Source: JAKORR01 sp964608495
GTDB taxonomy: Bacteria; Armatimonadota; Zipacnadia; Zipacnadales; FEN-943
Assembly (NCBI GenBank): GCA_964608495.1
Contig: CAZSOQ010000171.1
Location: 1 to 11,543, forward strand
Direction: 5' to 3'
Length of the DNA: 11,543 nt
Numbering within the stretch: the stretch's first letter is position 1; each line of letters opens with the position of its first letter. The position numbers and the translations under genes were made by a program. Of this stretch, positions 1 through 6,091 are shown one piece after another. Below the pieces are notes generated by a model. The model saw only the letters and a program-made list of their open reading frames with translations. It was not told where the DNA came from and ran no database searches.

Positions 1-1038
1 CCCTTCGGCCTGCCCAGCGGGGAGCCCGGCCTCGTAGGCGTCCCTGGGCTGGCCGGCGAACGACTGGTCATCGGCGGACTGGGGGAGCCCGGCGGCACAG
101 GCCCCGGCGGCCCCGGCACGATAGGACCCCTCGCCAAGGCCAAGCCTGAGGGGCCCTGGCGCTGGCTGCGAATCCCGCTTGCGGTGGTCGTACGGGGGCC
201 CGGTGACGCTGGGGGAGGCGGTCCCGGTGGCGCCGGCGGTCCCTTCGGTGGCCCAGGGGGTCCCCTGGCGCTGGCCTTCGGCGGCCCGGGGCAGGGCGGA
301 GGCGGCTTCGGCCTGCCACCCTTGCCTGCGCCGGGTACACCGCTGAGGATCGCCGGGATGCCCGTGGTGGGCGCCGATGGCGTGGGCCTGGCGCAGGGCT
401 CGGCGGACGCCAAGAGCGCTCCCGGGGGCCTCTACGTGGGTGTGGCGGGCAGCTTCGACCTGCCCATGGGCGTCACGACCAGCGATTACGAGGCGGACGC
501 CGAGGGCATGAGGAACCTCCTGAACGAGGTGCGCAACAGGACCAACGTGTACGTCACCGCCCAGGAACGCTTCGTGTCGCTAACCTTCGAGAACATCAAG
601 CACCTGCCGGTCCTGCACCTGCGGGGGCACAAGCCCTTCAGCTTCACGCCTGAGGAGCGCGAGGCGCTGCGCCAGTATGTGGCCCAGGGGGGCACGATCT
701 TCGGCGAGGACTCCCACGGCCCCTTCGGGGAGTGCTTCCGGCGGGAGATGAAGAGCATCTTCGGGGAGACTCCCCGGGATTTGGGCCAGGACCACGAGGT
801 ATTCCGGTCCTACTACGTGATGGACCGTGTGCCGGCCGGGGACATGGGCGAGCGGTACCCGCTGCAAGGGATCAAGCGGGGCGACCGGCTCGCGGTCATC
901 TTCTCGGGCAACGACTACGGGGACTGCTGGGAAGGGACCGGTGGGTGGGTCAGGCCGGAAAGCCGAGAACCGGCCTTCAAGATGGGCGTGAACATCTTCG
1001 TGTACATCGTCGCCCACTGGAAGAAGACCAAGCGATAG
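1..1038 (+). CDS. DUF4159 domain protein, 5' end missing, Gly-rich N-terminal region
   Basis: The frame is open from base 1 with no start in view, so the N-terminus lies outside the window; 345 residues are visible. Residues 1-110 are dominated by Gly and Pro, including consecutive Gly-X-Y triplets (GEP GLV GVP GLA GER) and GGPGGP runs, probably a disordered or collagen-like linker. From about residue 140 to the end the protein matches DUF4159: a conserved GH in LRGHKPF (His210), a GGTIFGED strand-turn, FRREM, DHEVF (Asp264-His265), a PLQGI...RLAVIFSGNDYGD stretch and a final KMGVNIFVYIVAHWK. The family has a class-I glutamine amidotransferase-like fold, no proven catalytic activity, and occurs in Planctomycetota and relatives, often beside MoxR/BatA-type genes. 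Those partners would lie upstream of base 1. A REP-like element begins 4 nt after the stop. Family assignment is fairly sure; function is unknown. Confidence 0.85.
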   Translation, partial: PFGLPSGEPGLVGVPGLAGERLVIGGLGEPGGTGPGGPGTIGPLAKAKPEGPWRWLRIPLAVVVRGPGDAGGGGPGGAGGPFGGPGGPLALAFGGPGQGGGGFGLPPLPAPGTPLRIAGMPVVGADGVGLAQGSADAKSAPGGLYVGVAGSFDLPMGVTTSDYEADAEGMRNLLNEVRNRTNVYVTAQERFVSLTFENIKHLPVLHLRGHKPFSFTPEEREALRQYVAQGGTIFGEDSHGPFGECFRREMKSIFGETPRDLGQDHEVFRSYYVMDRVPAGDMGERYPLQGIKRGDRLAVIFSGNDYGDCWEGTGGWVRPESREPAFKMGVNIFVYIVAHWKKTKR

Positions 1039-1042
1039 GAGC

Positions 1043-1116
1043 GGACCACAGCACGTGCCACCGCCGCGGGCATGGCCTGCGGCCAACCCGTGACTACAAG
1101 AGGCGGCTCTGTGGTC
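1043..1116 (+). repeat. REP-like palindromic element, copy A
   Basis: This element starts with GGACCACAG (1043-1051) and ends with CTGTGGTC (1109-1116), imperfect terminal inverted repeats. Inside, CGCGGG (1065-1070) pairs with CCCGTG (1087-1092) through one wobble, and GGCC (1074-1077) pairs with GGCC (1081-1084) around the loop TGC, leaving a CAT/AA internal bulge. The minus strand carries GTAG immediately before the stem. A second copy in opposite orientation is at 3962-4033. The position 4 nt behind a stop codon suggests transcript 3'-end protection or termination, but this is inference. Confidence 0.75.
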
Positions 1117-1352
1117 AGGTGTCTGGGTGTTCACTGCCTCCGGCCTCGTCTACCTGCCCACGGAGGGTGAAACGGGTTCACCACTTAGCCGGCAGTTTGA
1201 GGCTCTTTGCATGTCTTCTCGGCAGTATACGGGGGCCAGATTCCACATTACGTTAAGTTTTGTATGGGGACCAATCAAGTCATAAGCTGACAATTCCCTG
1301 GCTTTGAACGCACTTGAGACCGAAGTCGGAACCGGAGCCAGGCTTCGCTCCT

Positions 1353-1368
1353 CCCCTGCAGCTAGGGG
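1353..1368 (-). terminator. Possible weak terminator hairpin after the glycosidase-like gene
   Basis: CCCCT and AGGGG form a 5-bp stem with a 6-nt loop, starting 4 nt past the stop of the minus-strand gene. A second hairpin (GGAGC/GCTCC, 1334-1351) follows directly. Neither has a U tract, so intrinsic termination is uncertain. Confidence 0.3.
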
Positions 1369-1372
1369 TGGT

Positions 1373-3025
1373 CTACTCGCCGACGATCCAGTCTATCTCG
1401 ACCTTCGAGCCGGGCTGGGCCTCGCCGGTGGTCGGGTCCAGGCGGATTCCCCGTACCGCCTTGCCCCGCCAGTTCTCGTGATCGCCCACGGGAATCTCGT
1501 ACTCGTGCCACGCGCCATCCGGGATGACGGCGAAGTTCAGGTACTTGTCGTCCGCGAAGCCCGGTGACTCGTCGGTCGTCCAGAAGAGCTGGCCCTGCGC
1601 ATCGCACGCCGGCAGTCTCATGCGGACTCTGAGCTTCGAGTACTGGTCGGGCTGCAGGCGCAGCCAGGAGCGCACGATGTAGGGGTCCGCGCCCGTGAAG
1701 GTCATGGTCATGGTCCCGCCCTTCACCACGGGCGGGGACAGCGAGTTGCGCTCGCCCCAGCCGGCCGTGTCGTTGTCGTCGTCGAACTGGAAGTTGATCT
1801 CGGTGAGCGGCTGGGGGGGCTTGGGGTAGCTGAACTCCGTGGTGAGCCGCAGCAGCCGGCCGTCGCCCGGCGGGAGCTCAAAGGACGCCTTGTGGTCGGT
1901 CAAGGCCAGCGGCTCCTCGGAGCCGTCCCTGGCGGAAATCAGGCTCAGGCCCGCGACGTGCGGCAGGAAGGTCGCGTCGAAGGTCACGGGCTGGGAGTAG
2001 TCGCGGTTGGCGATCATGACATACTCGCGGGCGCCCTCGTCCCGGAAGAAGCCGATGACCAGCGGCAGGTCCTGGGGCAGCGCGACCACGGAGTCGCTTC
2101 CCAGGCGGGTGGCCCCGAGGGGAATCTCACCCGTGTGGAAGACGCCGGTGGAGGTCAGGCCCAGGAGGGTCTTGCCCAGGGCCCGCATCTCGCCGTTGAG
2201 CTGCTGGACGATGGGGTACAGGCGCGTCGGCTTGCCGTCGGGGTCCACGATGCCCTGCCAGTAGGTGAAGTACATGATGCCCTTCATGCCGTAGGCCAGC
2301 GACGTGTAGACCTGCCAGCGCATTTCGCCATCGGAGGGTTCGCGGACGGCCGGGCTGTACTGCAAGGCCTGGATGATGTTCCACGGCGGCACGCCATAGC
2401 GGAGGCCGTACTCGCGGATGAGGCCCAGGTTCTCGAAGTAGTCGGGCCTGTCGCGCCCCTCGGCCAGCAGGCAGTAGTGGTCGTAGCTGAGCACAGCGGG
2501 CTTGACGATGCTGAGATACTTGTCCAGGTGGTGGGCATAGGTGGGCGTGCCCAACTGCTGGACGTTGGCGTAGGTGGGGAAGAGGTTGATGTAAGGCAGG
2601 TGAGCCGGGCTCTGCCGCTGGAACTCCTGGCTGAGCAGGCCCAGGGGCTGGAAGACCTCGTAGTTGGGCTCATCCTGCAGGTAGTAGCCGCAGGTGGCGG
2701 GATGGGAGTCGTAGTCGGCAAGGACCTGGCGCACGGTGTCCTGCCAGTTGTCCTCGATGACGATGCGCCAGTTGATCCGCGGGTCCGAGACGATGGCCGT
2801 CAGGCCCAACTGCCGGCAGAAGTCCAGCATCTTGAGGTTCTCGTCTGTGGAGTAGCCCCAGTAGGGCCCGGCGATGGTGAAGTTGCAGTCCCTGATGAGC
2901 TGCCAGGCCTGCAGGTTGTTGTTCTCCACGGGCGGCCCGAGCCAGTAGCTGATGGGGAACTCAGCGGGCAGCCAGGCCTGCTGCGAGGGCACCGCAAGGG
3001 TCAGGGTCAAGGCAAGAGCGGACAC
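1373..3025 (-). CDS. Secreted glycoside-hydrolase-like TIM-barrel protein with C-terminal beta-sandwich
   Basis: This 550-residue protein starts at a GTG at 3025, chosen because a strong Shine-Dalgarno GGGAGGTGA lies 7 nt upstream and because a longer start would overlap the divergent antitoxin gene. Residues 2-14 (SALALTLTLAVPS) form a short hydrophobic, signal-like segment, though it lacks a basic N-region. Residues 25-300 resemble the (beta/alpha)8 barrels of GH-A clan glycosidases: GPYWGYST (53-60), QDEP (117-120, with Glu119 a candidate acid/base), YDHY (181-184) and MYFTYW (251-256) with aromatic subsite residues. Residues about 300-400 resemble a small beta domain. Residues 412-550 look like a jelly-roll with DP...RVRMR...LFWTTDE...IRLDP...VEIDWI, as in carbohydrate-binding modules of planctomycete-type proteins. 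Substrate and GH family are unknown. It stands alone, convergent with DUF4159 and divergent from the toxin-antitoxin operon. Confidence 0.75.
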   Translation of the reverse strand: MSALALTLTLAVPSQQAWLPAEFPISYWLGPPVENNNLQAWQLIRDCNFTIAGPYWGYSTDENLKMLDFCRQLGLTAIVSDPRINWRIVIEDNWQDTVRQVLADYDSHPATCGYYLQDEPNYEVFQPLGLLSQEFQRQSPAHLPYINLFPTYANVQQLGTPTYAHHLDKYLSIVKPAVLSYDHYCLLAEGRDRPDYFENLGLIREYGLRYGVPPWNIIQALQYSPAVREPSDGEMRWQVYTSLAYGMKGIMYFTYWQGIVDPDGKPTRLYPIVQQLNGEMRALGKTLLGLTSTGVFHTGEIPLGATRLGSDSVVALPQDLPLVIGFFRDEGAREYVMIANRDYSQPVTFDATFLPHVAGLSLISARDGSEEPLALTDHKASFELPPGDGRLLRLTTEFSYPKPPQPLTEINFQFDDDNDTAGWGERNSLSPPVVKGGTMTMTFTGADPYIVRSWLRLQPDQYSKLRVRMRLPACDAQGQLFWTTDESPGFADDKYLNFAVIPDGAWHEYEIPVGDHENWRGKAVRGIRLDPTTGEAQPGSKVEIDWIVGE

Positions 3026-3032
3026 GGTCAGG

Positions 3033-3041
3033 TCACCTCCC
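3033..3041 (-). promoter_or_regulatory. Ribosome binding site deciding the GTG start
   Basis: On the minus strand GGGAGGTGA lies 7 nt before the GTG at 3025. It is the best Shine-Dalgarno match near this gene and argues against the upstream start at 3445, which lies within the opposite-strand antitoxin gene. Confidence 0.7.
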
Positions 3042-3157
3042 AGGATCGGCGGACGAGCGACGAGCGCCCCTTGGGGGAAGGGTTGGAGGCGGGCGCGGCG
3101 ATTCCTGCATGCGCCCGGCCGGGAGTGCGAGGATAGCGGCAGCGGCTCGGGCGCAGA

Positions 3158-3187
3158 TTGCTTAATGCAGCAAAATGATGTAAAATG
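3158..3187 (+). promoter_or_regulatory. Promoter of the toxin-antitoxin operon with direct-repeat operator candidate
   Basis: TTGCTT (3158-3163) and TAAAAT (3181-3186) are separated by 17 bp, a good sigma70-type promoter, in an AT-rich island inside very GC-rich DNA. AAAATG occurs at 3172-3177 and again at 3182-3187, 10 bp apart (one helical turn), overlapping the -10 box. Such spacing suits binding of the HTH antitoxin for autoregulation, the usual arrangement in type II systems. The operator role is inference. A weaker opposite-strand promoter (TTGCAT, 17 bp, CATTAA) could also be read in the same island. Confidence 0.55.
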
Positions 3188-3226
3188 CAATGCATGGAGG
3201 TCGGTCCACGACCTCGGTGGATCAAA

Positions 3227-3541
3227 ATGGCAACCCCACTGGCGGAACGGGAGTGGCTGCGGCCCAGGGAGGCCGCGGCGTACCTGGGTGTCTCGCTCAG
3301 CACCTTGTACTCCTGGCGGCGCAGGGGCCTGGTGCGGTTCTATCGGATGGGGCCGCGGGCCGTGGTCGTGAGGCGTGAGGAGCTCGACGCCCTGGCCACC
3401 CGAGCCGGGCCGGAAAGCGAGGGCGATGGGGGCCTGGCGGCGCATCTGCGGGCGCTGAACGACAGCATGAGGGCGAAGTACGGGGCCACGGGCGACAGCG
3501 TGGCCGTGATCCGCGAGGCCAGGGAGAGTAGAGGGCGTTGA
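3227..3541 (+). CDS. HTH_17 (excisionase/MerR-like) antitoxin of a VapBC-type pair
   Basis: The protein has 104 residues from the ATG at 3227. An ATG at 3185 would add 14 residues but falls inside the -10 box of the predicted promoter, so 3227 is preferred; GGTGG 6 nt upstream may serve as the ribosome site. Residues 10-56 form a winged helix of the excisionase type: WLRPREAAAYLGVSLSTLYS with the recognition helix, then WRRRGLVRFYRMG and the wing ending VVVRREELDAL. The C-terminal half (about 57-104) is charged and probably disordered until it binds the toxin. The stop overlaps the toxin start by 4 nt, indicating translational coupling. The likely role is to neutralise the PIN toxin and repress the shared promoter. 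The toxin-antitoxin role rests mainly on the gene pairing. Confidence 0.8.
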   Translation: MATPLAEREWLRPREAAAYLGVSLSTLYSWRRRGLVRFYRMGPRAVVVRREELDALATRAGPESEGDGGLAAHLRALNDSMRAKYGATGDSVAVIREARESRGR

Positions 3542-3954
3542 TCAGGGCGTGCGTGGACGCGTCCGTGGCGGTGAAGTGGGTGTCGCCGGAGCCGGGCAGC
3601 GAGCGGGCGCTGGCGCTGCTGGATCAGTGGGGGAGAGGCGCGGAGGTGTGGGTGCCGGACCTGTTCTTCGCCGAATGCGCAAGCGCGCTGAGGCACAAGG
3701 TGGTGTACGGGCCGGTCGAGGCGGCGGACGCGCGGGAGATGCTGCGGGCGCTGGTGGGGATCGGCGCGCGGGTGGTGAGCAGTCAGGCGCTGGCAGAGGA
3801 GGCGCTGGAGCTCGCGCTGGAGACGGGGCTGACGGTGTGGGACGCCTGCTACCTGGCAGTGGCGCGGCAGGCGGATGCGGTGTTGTGGACGGCGGACCGG
3901 GAGCTGAGGGACAAGGGGCGGCGCGCGTACGAGGCGATCGAGCTGGTGGGATAG
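3538..3954 (+). CDS. PIN-domain ribonuclease toxin, VapC-like
   Basis: The protein is 138 residues, typical for VapC. The start is a TTG at 3538, overlapping the antitoxin stop in TTGA; a GTG six codons in would remove the strand that carries the first acidic residue. The PIN catalytic acids are all present: Asp7 (CVDASVAVKW), Glu46 (FFAECASALRHK), Asp102 (VWDACYLAVA) and Asp120 (LWTADREL). Such proteins are Mg-dependent RNases that usually cut tRNA or rRNA and are inhibited by the cognate antitoxin. All four active-site positions are intact, so the toxin is predicted to be functional. A REP-like element starts 7 nt after the stop. Confidence 0.88.
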   Translation: MIRACVDASVAVKWVSPEPGSERALALLDQWGRGAEVWVPDLFFAECASALRHKVVYGPVEAADAREMLRALVGIGARVVSSQALAEEALELALETGLTVWDACYLAVARQADAVLWTADRELRDKGRRAYEAIELVG

Positions 3955-3961
3955 AGGGGAC

Positions 3962-4033
3962 GGACCACAGGCGCTCGTTGTAGTCGCGGGTTGGGCGAAG
4001 CCCATGCCCGCGGGGGTGGATGCTGGTGTGGTC
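3962..4033 (-). repeat. REP-like palindromic element, copy B
   Basis: This is copy A (1043-1116) in the opposite orientation. It is bounded by GGACCACAG (3962-3970) and TGTGGTC (4027-4033). GTAG (3980-3983) precedes the stem CGCGGG/CCCGCG (3985-3990 with 4007-4012), and the inner stem GGGC/GCCC (3993-3996 with 4000-4003) closes a GAA loop. Relative to copy A the third inner base pair is flipped from C-G to G-C on both sides while the bulge is kept, so the fold appears to be conserved. The following bases GTCGGACCACCAC form a further inverted GGACCAC half. Confidence 0.75.
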
Positions 4034-4127
4034 TGTCGGACCACCACAACGCCACCACCACAGGCAGGCGCCCGAGGCCGCTTCGCGGTCCTGGGCGCGC
4101 CCTGCGATCGTGAGCTATGCGGCACGG

Positions 4128-4174
4128 GTGGGAGCGCCGTCGCCGAGGGGCAGACTGCGCCCCTCGCCTCCCAC
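4128..4174. terminator. Nested hairpin between convergent toxin and GT-C genes
   Basis: The outer arms GTGGGAG (4128-4134) and CTCCCAC (4168-4174) enclose a perfect 8-bp stem CGAGGGGC/GCCCCTCG (4144-4151 with 4159-4166, loop 7). Lying between two stop codons facing each other, it may act as a bidirectional terminator or be another REP-like palindrome. No T-run is present on either side. Confidence 0.45.
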
Positions 4175-4224
4175 AGAAACCCCACCCCCGGCTTGCCGTC
4201 CACAGAGAGCTATCCCCCTGGTTC

Positions 4225-5709
4225 TCACAGGAGGGAAACGCATCGAGTCGCCGGACGGGCGCGCAAGACCTCCCGAAGGTAGATCGCGGCCACCGCGGCA
4301 TACGCCGGCAGCCGCCAGGGCTGGCGCCATCGCTCACCGGCGGCGACGATCGCGTGCCAGGGAGAGCCAACGGGCGCCCTGAGGAACCGCAGGTACCACA
4401 GCATCGGCACCGTGCTCAGGGCAAGGAGAGACGCGCGCGGCCGGAAGCACAGGAAGGCGATGAGAGTAGTCGCATACCACGGGTAGGTCACAGGGCTGAG
4501 GAGGATGACCGCCGCCGAGATGGAGACCAGCGCGCGAACCAGGTGCTCGGGACGGCCCGCATCCAGCCGCGCGGCCACCAGCAGGGCATAGGCCAGGGCC
4601 GCCAGAGCCACCAGCACGCGGGCCACCCGCGCTGCGTCGAACAGGCCGCCCAGGGGACCGAGCGCAAGCAGCAGCAGGGAGTAGACCGAGTCGTTGTGCT
4701 GCCACTGATCGGCGAAGGTCAGGAATCCCTGCAGCCCCCCGAGCCCGGCCCCGACGAAGGGCAGCACCCCGACCAGCACCGCCACCAGGCAGGCCAGGCC
4801 GAACCTGCGCCCCGAGACGCGAAGCAGCGGAAAAATCAGCAGCAGAGGCGAGAGCTTGGTGAGAAGCGCGGCGGCGAAGGCCAGACCGGCCGCGGTCGGG
4901 CGCCGCTGAAGTGCCCACAGGGTCGAGAGCACGATCAGGAAGACCAGCGCTGCGTCCACTTGGCCCCGATCGGCGAAGGAGTTCAGGCACACGGGATTCC
5001 ACGCGTAGACGACCACCAGCGCCGGGGCCAGGCCCAGCCTTCCGGCCATGCGCACGAGCAGCAGGATTGTCAGGAAGTCCAGGCAGGTCATGATGAGGCG
5101 GAGGCAGAGCACCCGGTCCAGGGGCAGCAGATGGGGCAGGGCGAAGAGGGCCGTGGCGACGGGCCCGTAGACGGACCGAACGTGGGCGTAGTAGAGCCAG
5201 TCGCCGCTGTAGAGGCGGTCGCCCTCGGCGGCCAGGCGGTCGCGAAGGGGGTCGTAGATGCCGTCGGCCGGCGCGGCGGCGTAGGGGTTGAAGCCCTCGA
5301 GGAGGACCCGTCCCTCCCACAGATGGCGGCCCAGGTCCGGGTTCTCGGGCATGGTGCCGGACAGGACCACCAGGCGCAGGAAGGCCGCCCCCGCCAGGAT
5401 GAGCAGCAGGGCGCTCCTGTCCCAGGCCGCGCGGCCCGCCCGAACCAGTAGCCACACGGTCACGAAGTAGAGGGGGAAGAGGATGGCGTGGGCGACACAG
5501 CGAAGCTGGACCGTCGGTGGCGTGGGGTCACCGATGAGGCCGTAGAGGCCGGCGTACACCACGGCCATGGCGAACAGAACCAAGGGAAGCCACCAGCCCA
5601 GCCATCCGGCGGCGGCTGGAGGCTGCGAGGCACCCTCGGCCGTAGACTGCTCCGCAGCCTCGGCCGGTGGGTCCTGGCAAGCGTGCTCGTCGCTCGTGGG
5701 CGGCTCCAT
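4225..5709 (-). CDS. Polytopic GT-C (GT87/DUF2029-like) glycosyltransferase
   Basis: From the ATG at 5709 the protein has 494 residues; a TTG at 5784 would add 25 but lies inside a palindrome (5771-5787), so the ATG is preferred. An acidic, Ala/Pro-rich cytoplasmic tail (1-35) precedes about ten or more hydrophobic helices, the first at 38-60 (WWLPLVLFAMAVVYAGLYGL). The first large loop carries NPDLGRHLWEG...GFNPYAAAP (123-147). Asp125 sits where GT-C enzymes keep their catalytic acid, and the D...WEG...G.NPY pattern is typical of GT87/DUF2029 mannosyltransferases. These use polyprenyl-phosphate sugars on the outer face of the membrane. It diverges from the operon with a DPM1-like GT2, which could supply such a donor; this link is inference. 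Sugar and acceptor are unknown. Confidence 0.8.
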   Translation of the reverse strand: MEPPTSDEHACQDPPAEAAEQSTAEGASQPPAAAGWLGWWLPLVLFAMAVVYAGLYGLIGDPTPPTVQLRCVAHAILFPLYFVTVWLLVRAGRAAWDRSALLLILAGAAFLRLVVLSGTMPENPDLGRHLWEGRVLLEGFNPYAAAPADGIYDPLRDRLAAEGDRLYSGDWLYYAHVRSVYGPVATALFALPHLLPLDRVLCLRLIMTCLDFLTILLLVRMAGRLGLAPALVVVYAWNPVCLNSFADRGQVDAALVFLIVLSTLWALQRRPTAAGLAFAAALLTKLSPLLLIFPLLRVSGRRFGLACLVAVLVGVLPFVGAGLGGLQGFLTFADQWQHNDSVYSLLLLALGPLGGLFDAARVARVLVALAALAYALLVAARLDAGRPEHLVRALVSISAAVILLSPVTYPWYATTLIAFLCFRPRASLLALSTVPMLWYLRFLRAPVGSPWHAIVAAGERWRQPWRLPAYAAVAAIYLREVLRARPATRCVSLL

Positions 5710-5753
5710 GACGGGAGCGGTTTCCCGGTGCGCCCCGGGGGCTCCTTCGCCTG

Positions 5754-5827
5754 AGGTTGCCGGGCAGTCGAGGTTGCCCGGCAACCTGCCTTCGAAGGTG
5801 AAGAGCCAGTAGGTTGCGAAGCAACCT
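5754..5827. repeat. Cluster of AGGTTGC hairpins
   Basis: Two near-identical 17-nt palindromes, AGGTTGCCCGGCAACCT (5771-5787) and AGGTTGCGAAGCAACCT (5811-5827), share the arms AGGTTGC/GCAACCT but have different loops. A half copy AGGTTGCC lies at 5754-5761. The second is preceded by GTAG overlapping its arm (5809-5812), as in GTAG-type REP sequences. They are upstream of the GT-C gene and could be REP debris, an operator or a leader structure. Confidence 0.65.
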
Positions 5828-5910
5828 CATGGGCCCTGGCTTCCCAGCCGCTGTATACTGAGCGAGCCAGGCCAGGGAATGGCGAGGGGCCGCGCCACCC
5901 GACGTGGCTG

Positions 5911-6075
5911 GGAGGCCGGGCCGTGACTGGAAGCCGGGGCCGCGGCTATGAAGCCGGGGCCGNNNNNNNNNNNNNNNNNNNNNNNNNNNNNNNNNNNNNN
6001 NNNNNNNNNNNNNNNNNNNNNNNNNNNNNNNNNNNNNNNNNNNNNNNNNNNNNNNNNNNNNNGAAGCCGGGGCCG
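5911..6075 (+). repeat. 20-bp tandem repeat (GAAGCCGGGGCCG core) interrupted by the gap
   Basis: The 13-nt core GAAGCCGGGGCCG occurs at 5930-5942 and 5950-5962 (period 20) and again at 6063-6075 straight after the Ns; a degenerate unit precedes at 5911-5923. Since the same core abuts both sides of the gap, the missing DNA is probably more of this array. The last unit runs into the ribosome binding site of the radical SAM gene. Confidence 0.75.
5963..6062. other. Assembly gap, 100 Ns
   Basis: Exactly 100 Ns, the usual placeholder for a gap of unknown size. True length and content are unknown. Open frames that seem to cross it are artefacts. Confidence 0.97.
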
Positions 6076-6080
6076 CGGAC

Positions 6081-6084
6081 GGAG
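6081..6084 (+). promoter_or_regulatory. Ribosome binding site of the radical SAM fusion
   Basis: GGAG lies 7 nt before the ATG at 6092, supporting this start after the gap rather than the in-frame ATG at 5948 on its far side. Confidence 0.6.
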
Positions 6085-6091
6085 TGACACC

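Larger units (their letters stand above)
1039..1372. other. Intergenic region between convergent genes
   Basis: No credible gene is seen in these 334 bases between the DUF4159 stop and the stop of the glycosidase-like gene. The left part holds the REP-like element 1043-1116. Simple hairpins follow at 1166-1182 (GGTGAA/TTCACC, loop 5) and at 1334-1351 and 1353-1368. The 1220-1310 part is less GC-rich than the surroundings but contains no recognisable promoter. The short open frames here lack family resemblance and ribosome-binding sites. Confidence 0.6.
5710..6091. other. Divergent intergenic region with palindromes, tandem repeat and assembly gap
   Basis: These 382 positions, 100 of them N, separate the GT-C gene from the radical SAM operon and should hold both promoters. 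Palindromes lie at 5754-5827, a TATACT box at 5854-5859 (without a good -35 box, so only a weak promoter candidate for the rightward operon), and a 20-bp tandem repeat flanks the gap. No complete gene is visible; a small gene hidden in the gap cannot be excluded. Confidence 0.6.

Noticed and set aside
1892..3136. 414-residue open frame on the + strand
   Set aside because: It is antisense to the well-supported glycosidase-like gene; the Gly/Val/Gln-rich product shows no family motif, and such frames are common in GC-rich DNA.
3026..3445. N-terminal extension of the glycosidase-like gene to 3445
   Set aside because: It would overlap the divergent antitoxin gene and its promoter; the extra residues look non-coding (Arg/Pro-rich), and a strong ribosome site marks the GTG at 3025.
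4117..5451. 444-residue open frame on the + strand
   Set aside because: It is antisense to the GT-C gene; low-complexity Gln/Gly/Arg composition and no ribosome site.
5710..5784. TTG start at 5784 for the GT-C gene
   Set aside because: The TTG lies inside the 5771-5787 palindrome, has no ribosome site, and would add only a hydrophilic stretch; the ATG at 5709 was preferred, though its ribosome site is also weak.
5948..6091. Extension of the fusion gene upstream to the ATG at 5948 through the gap
   Set aside because: The frame crosses 100 Ns of unknown length, so phase is arbitrary; the ATG at 6092 has GGAG at 7 nt and begins the PqqD-like domain.
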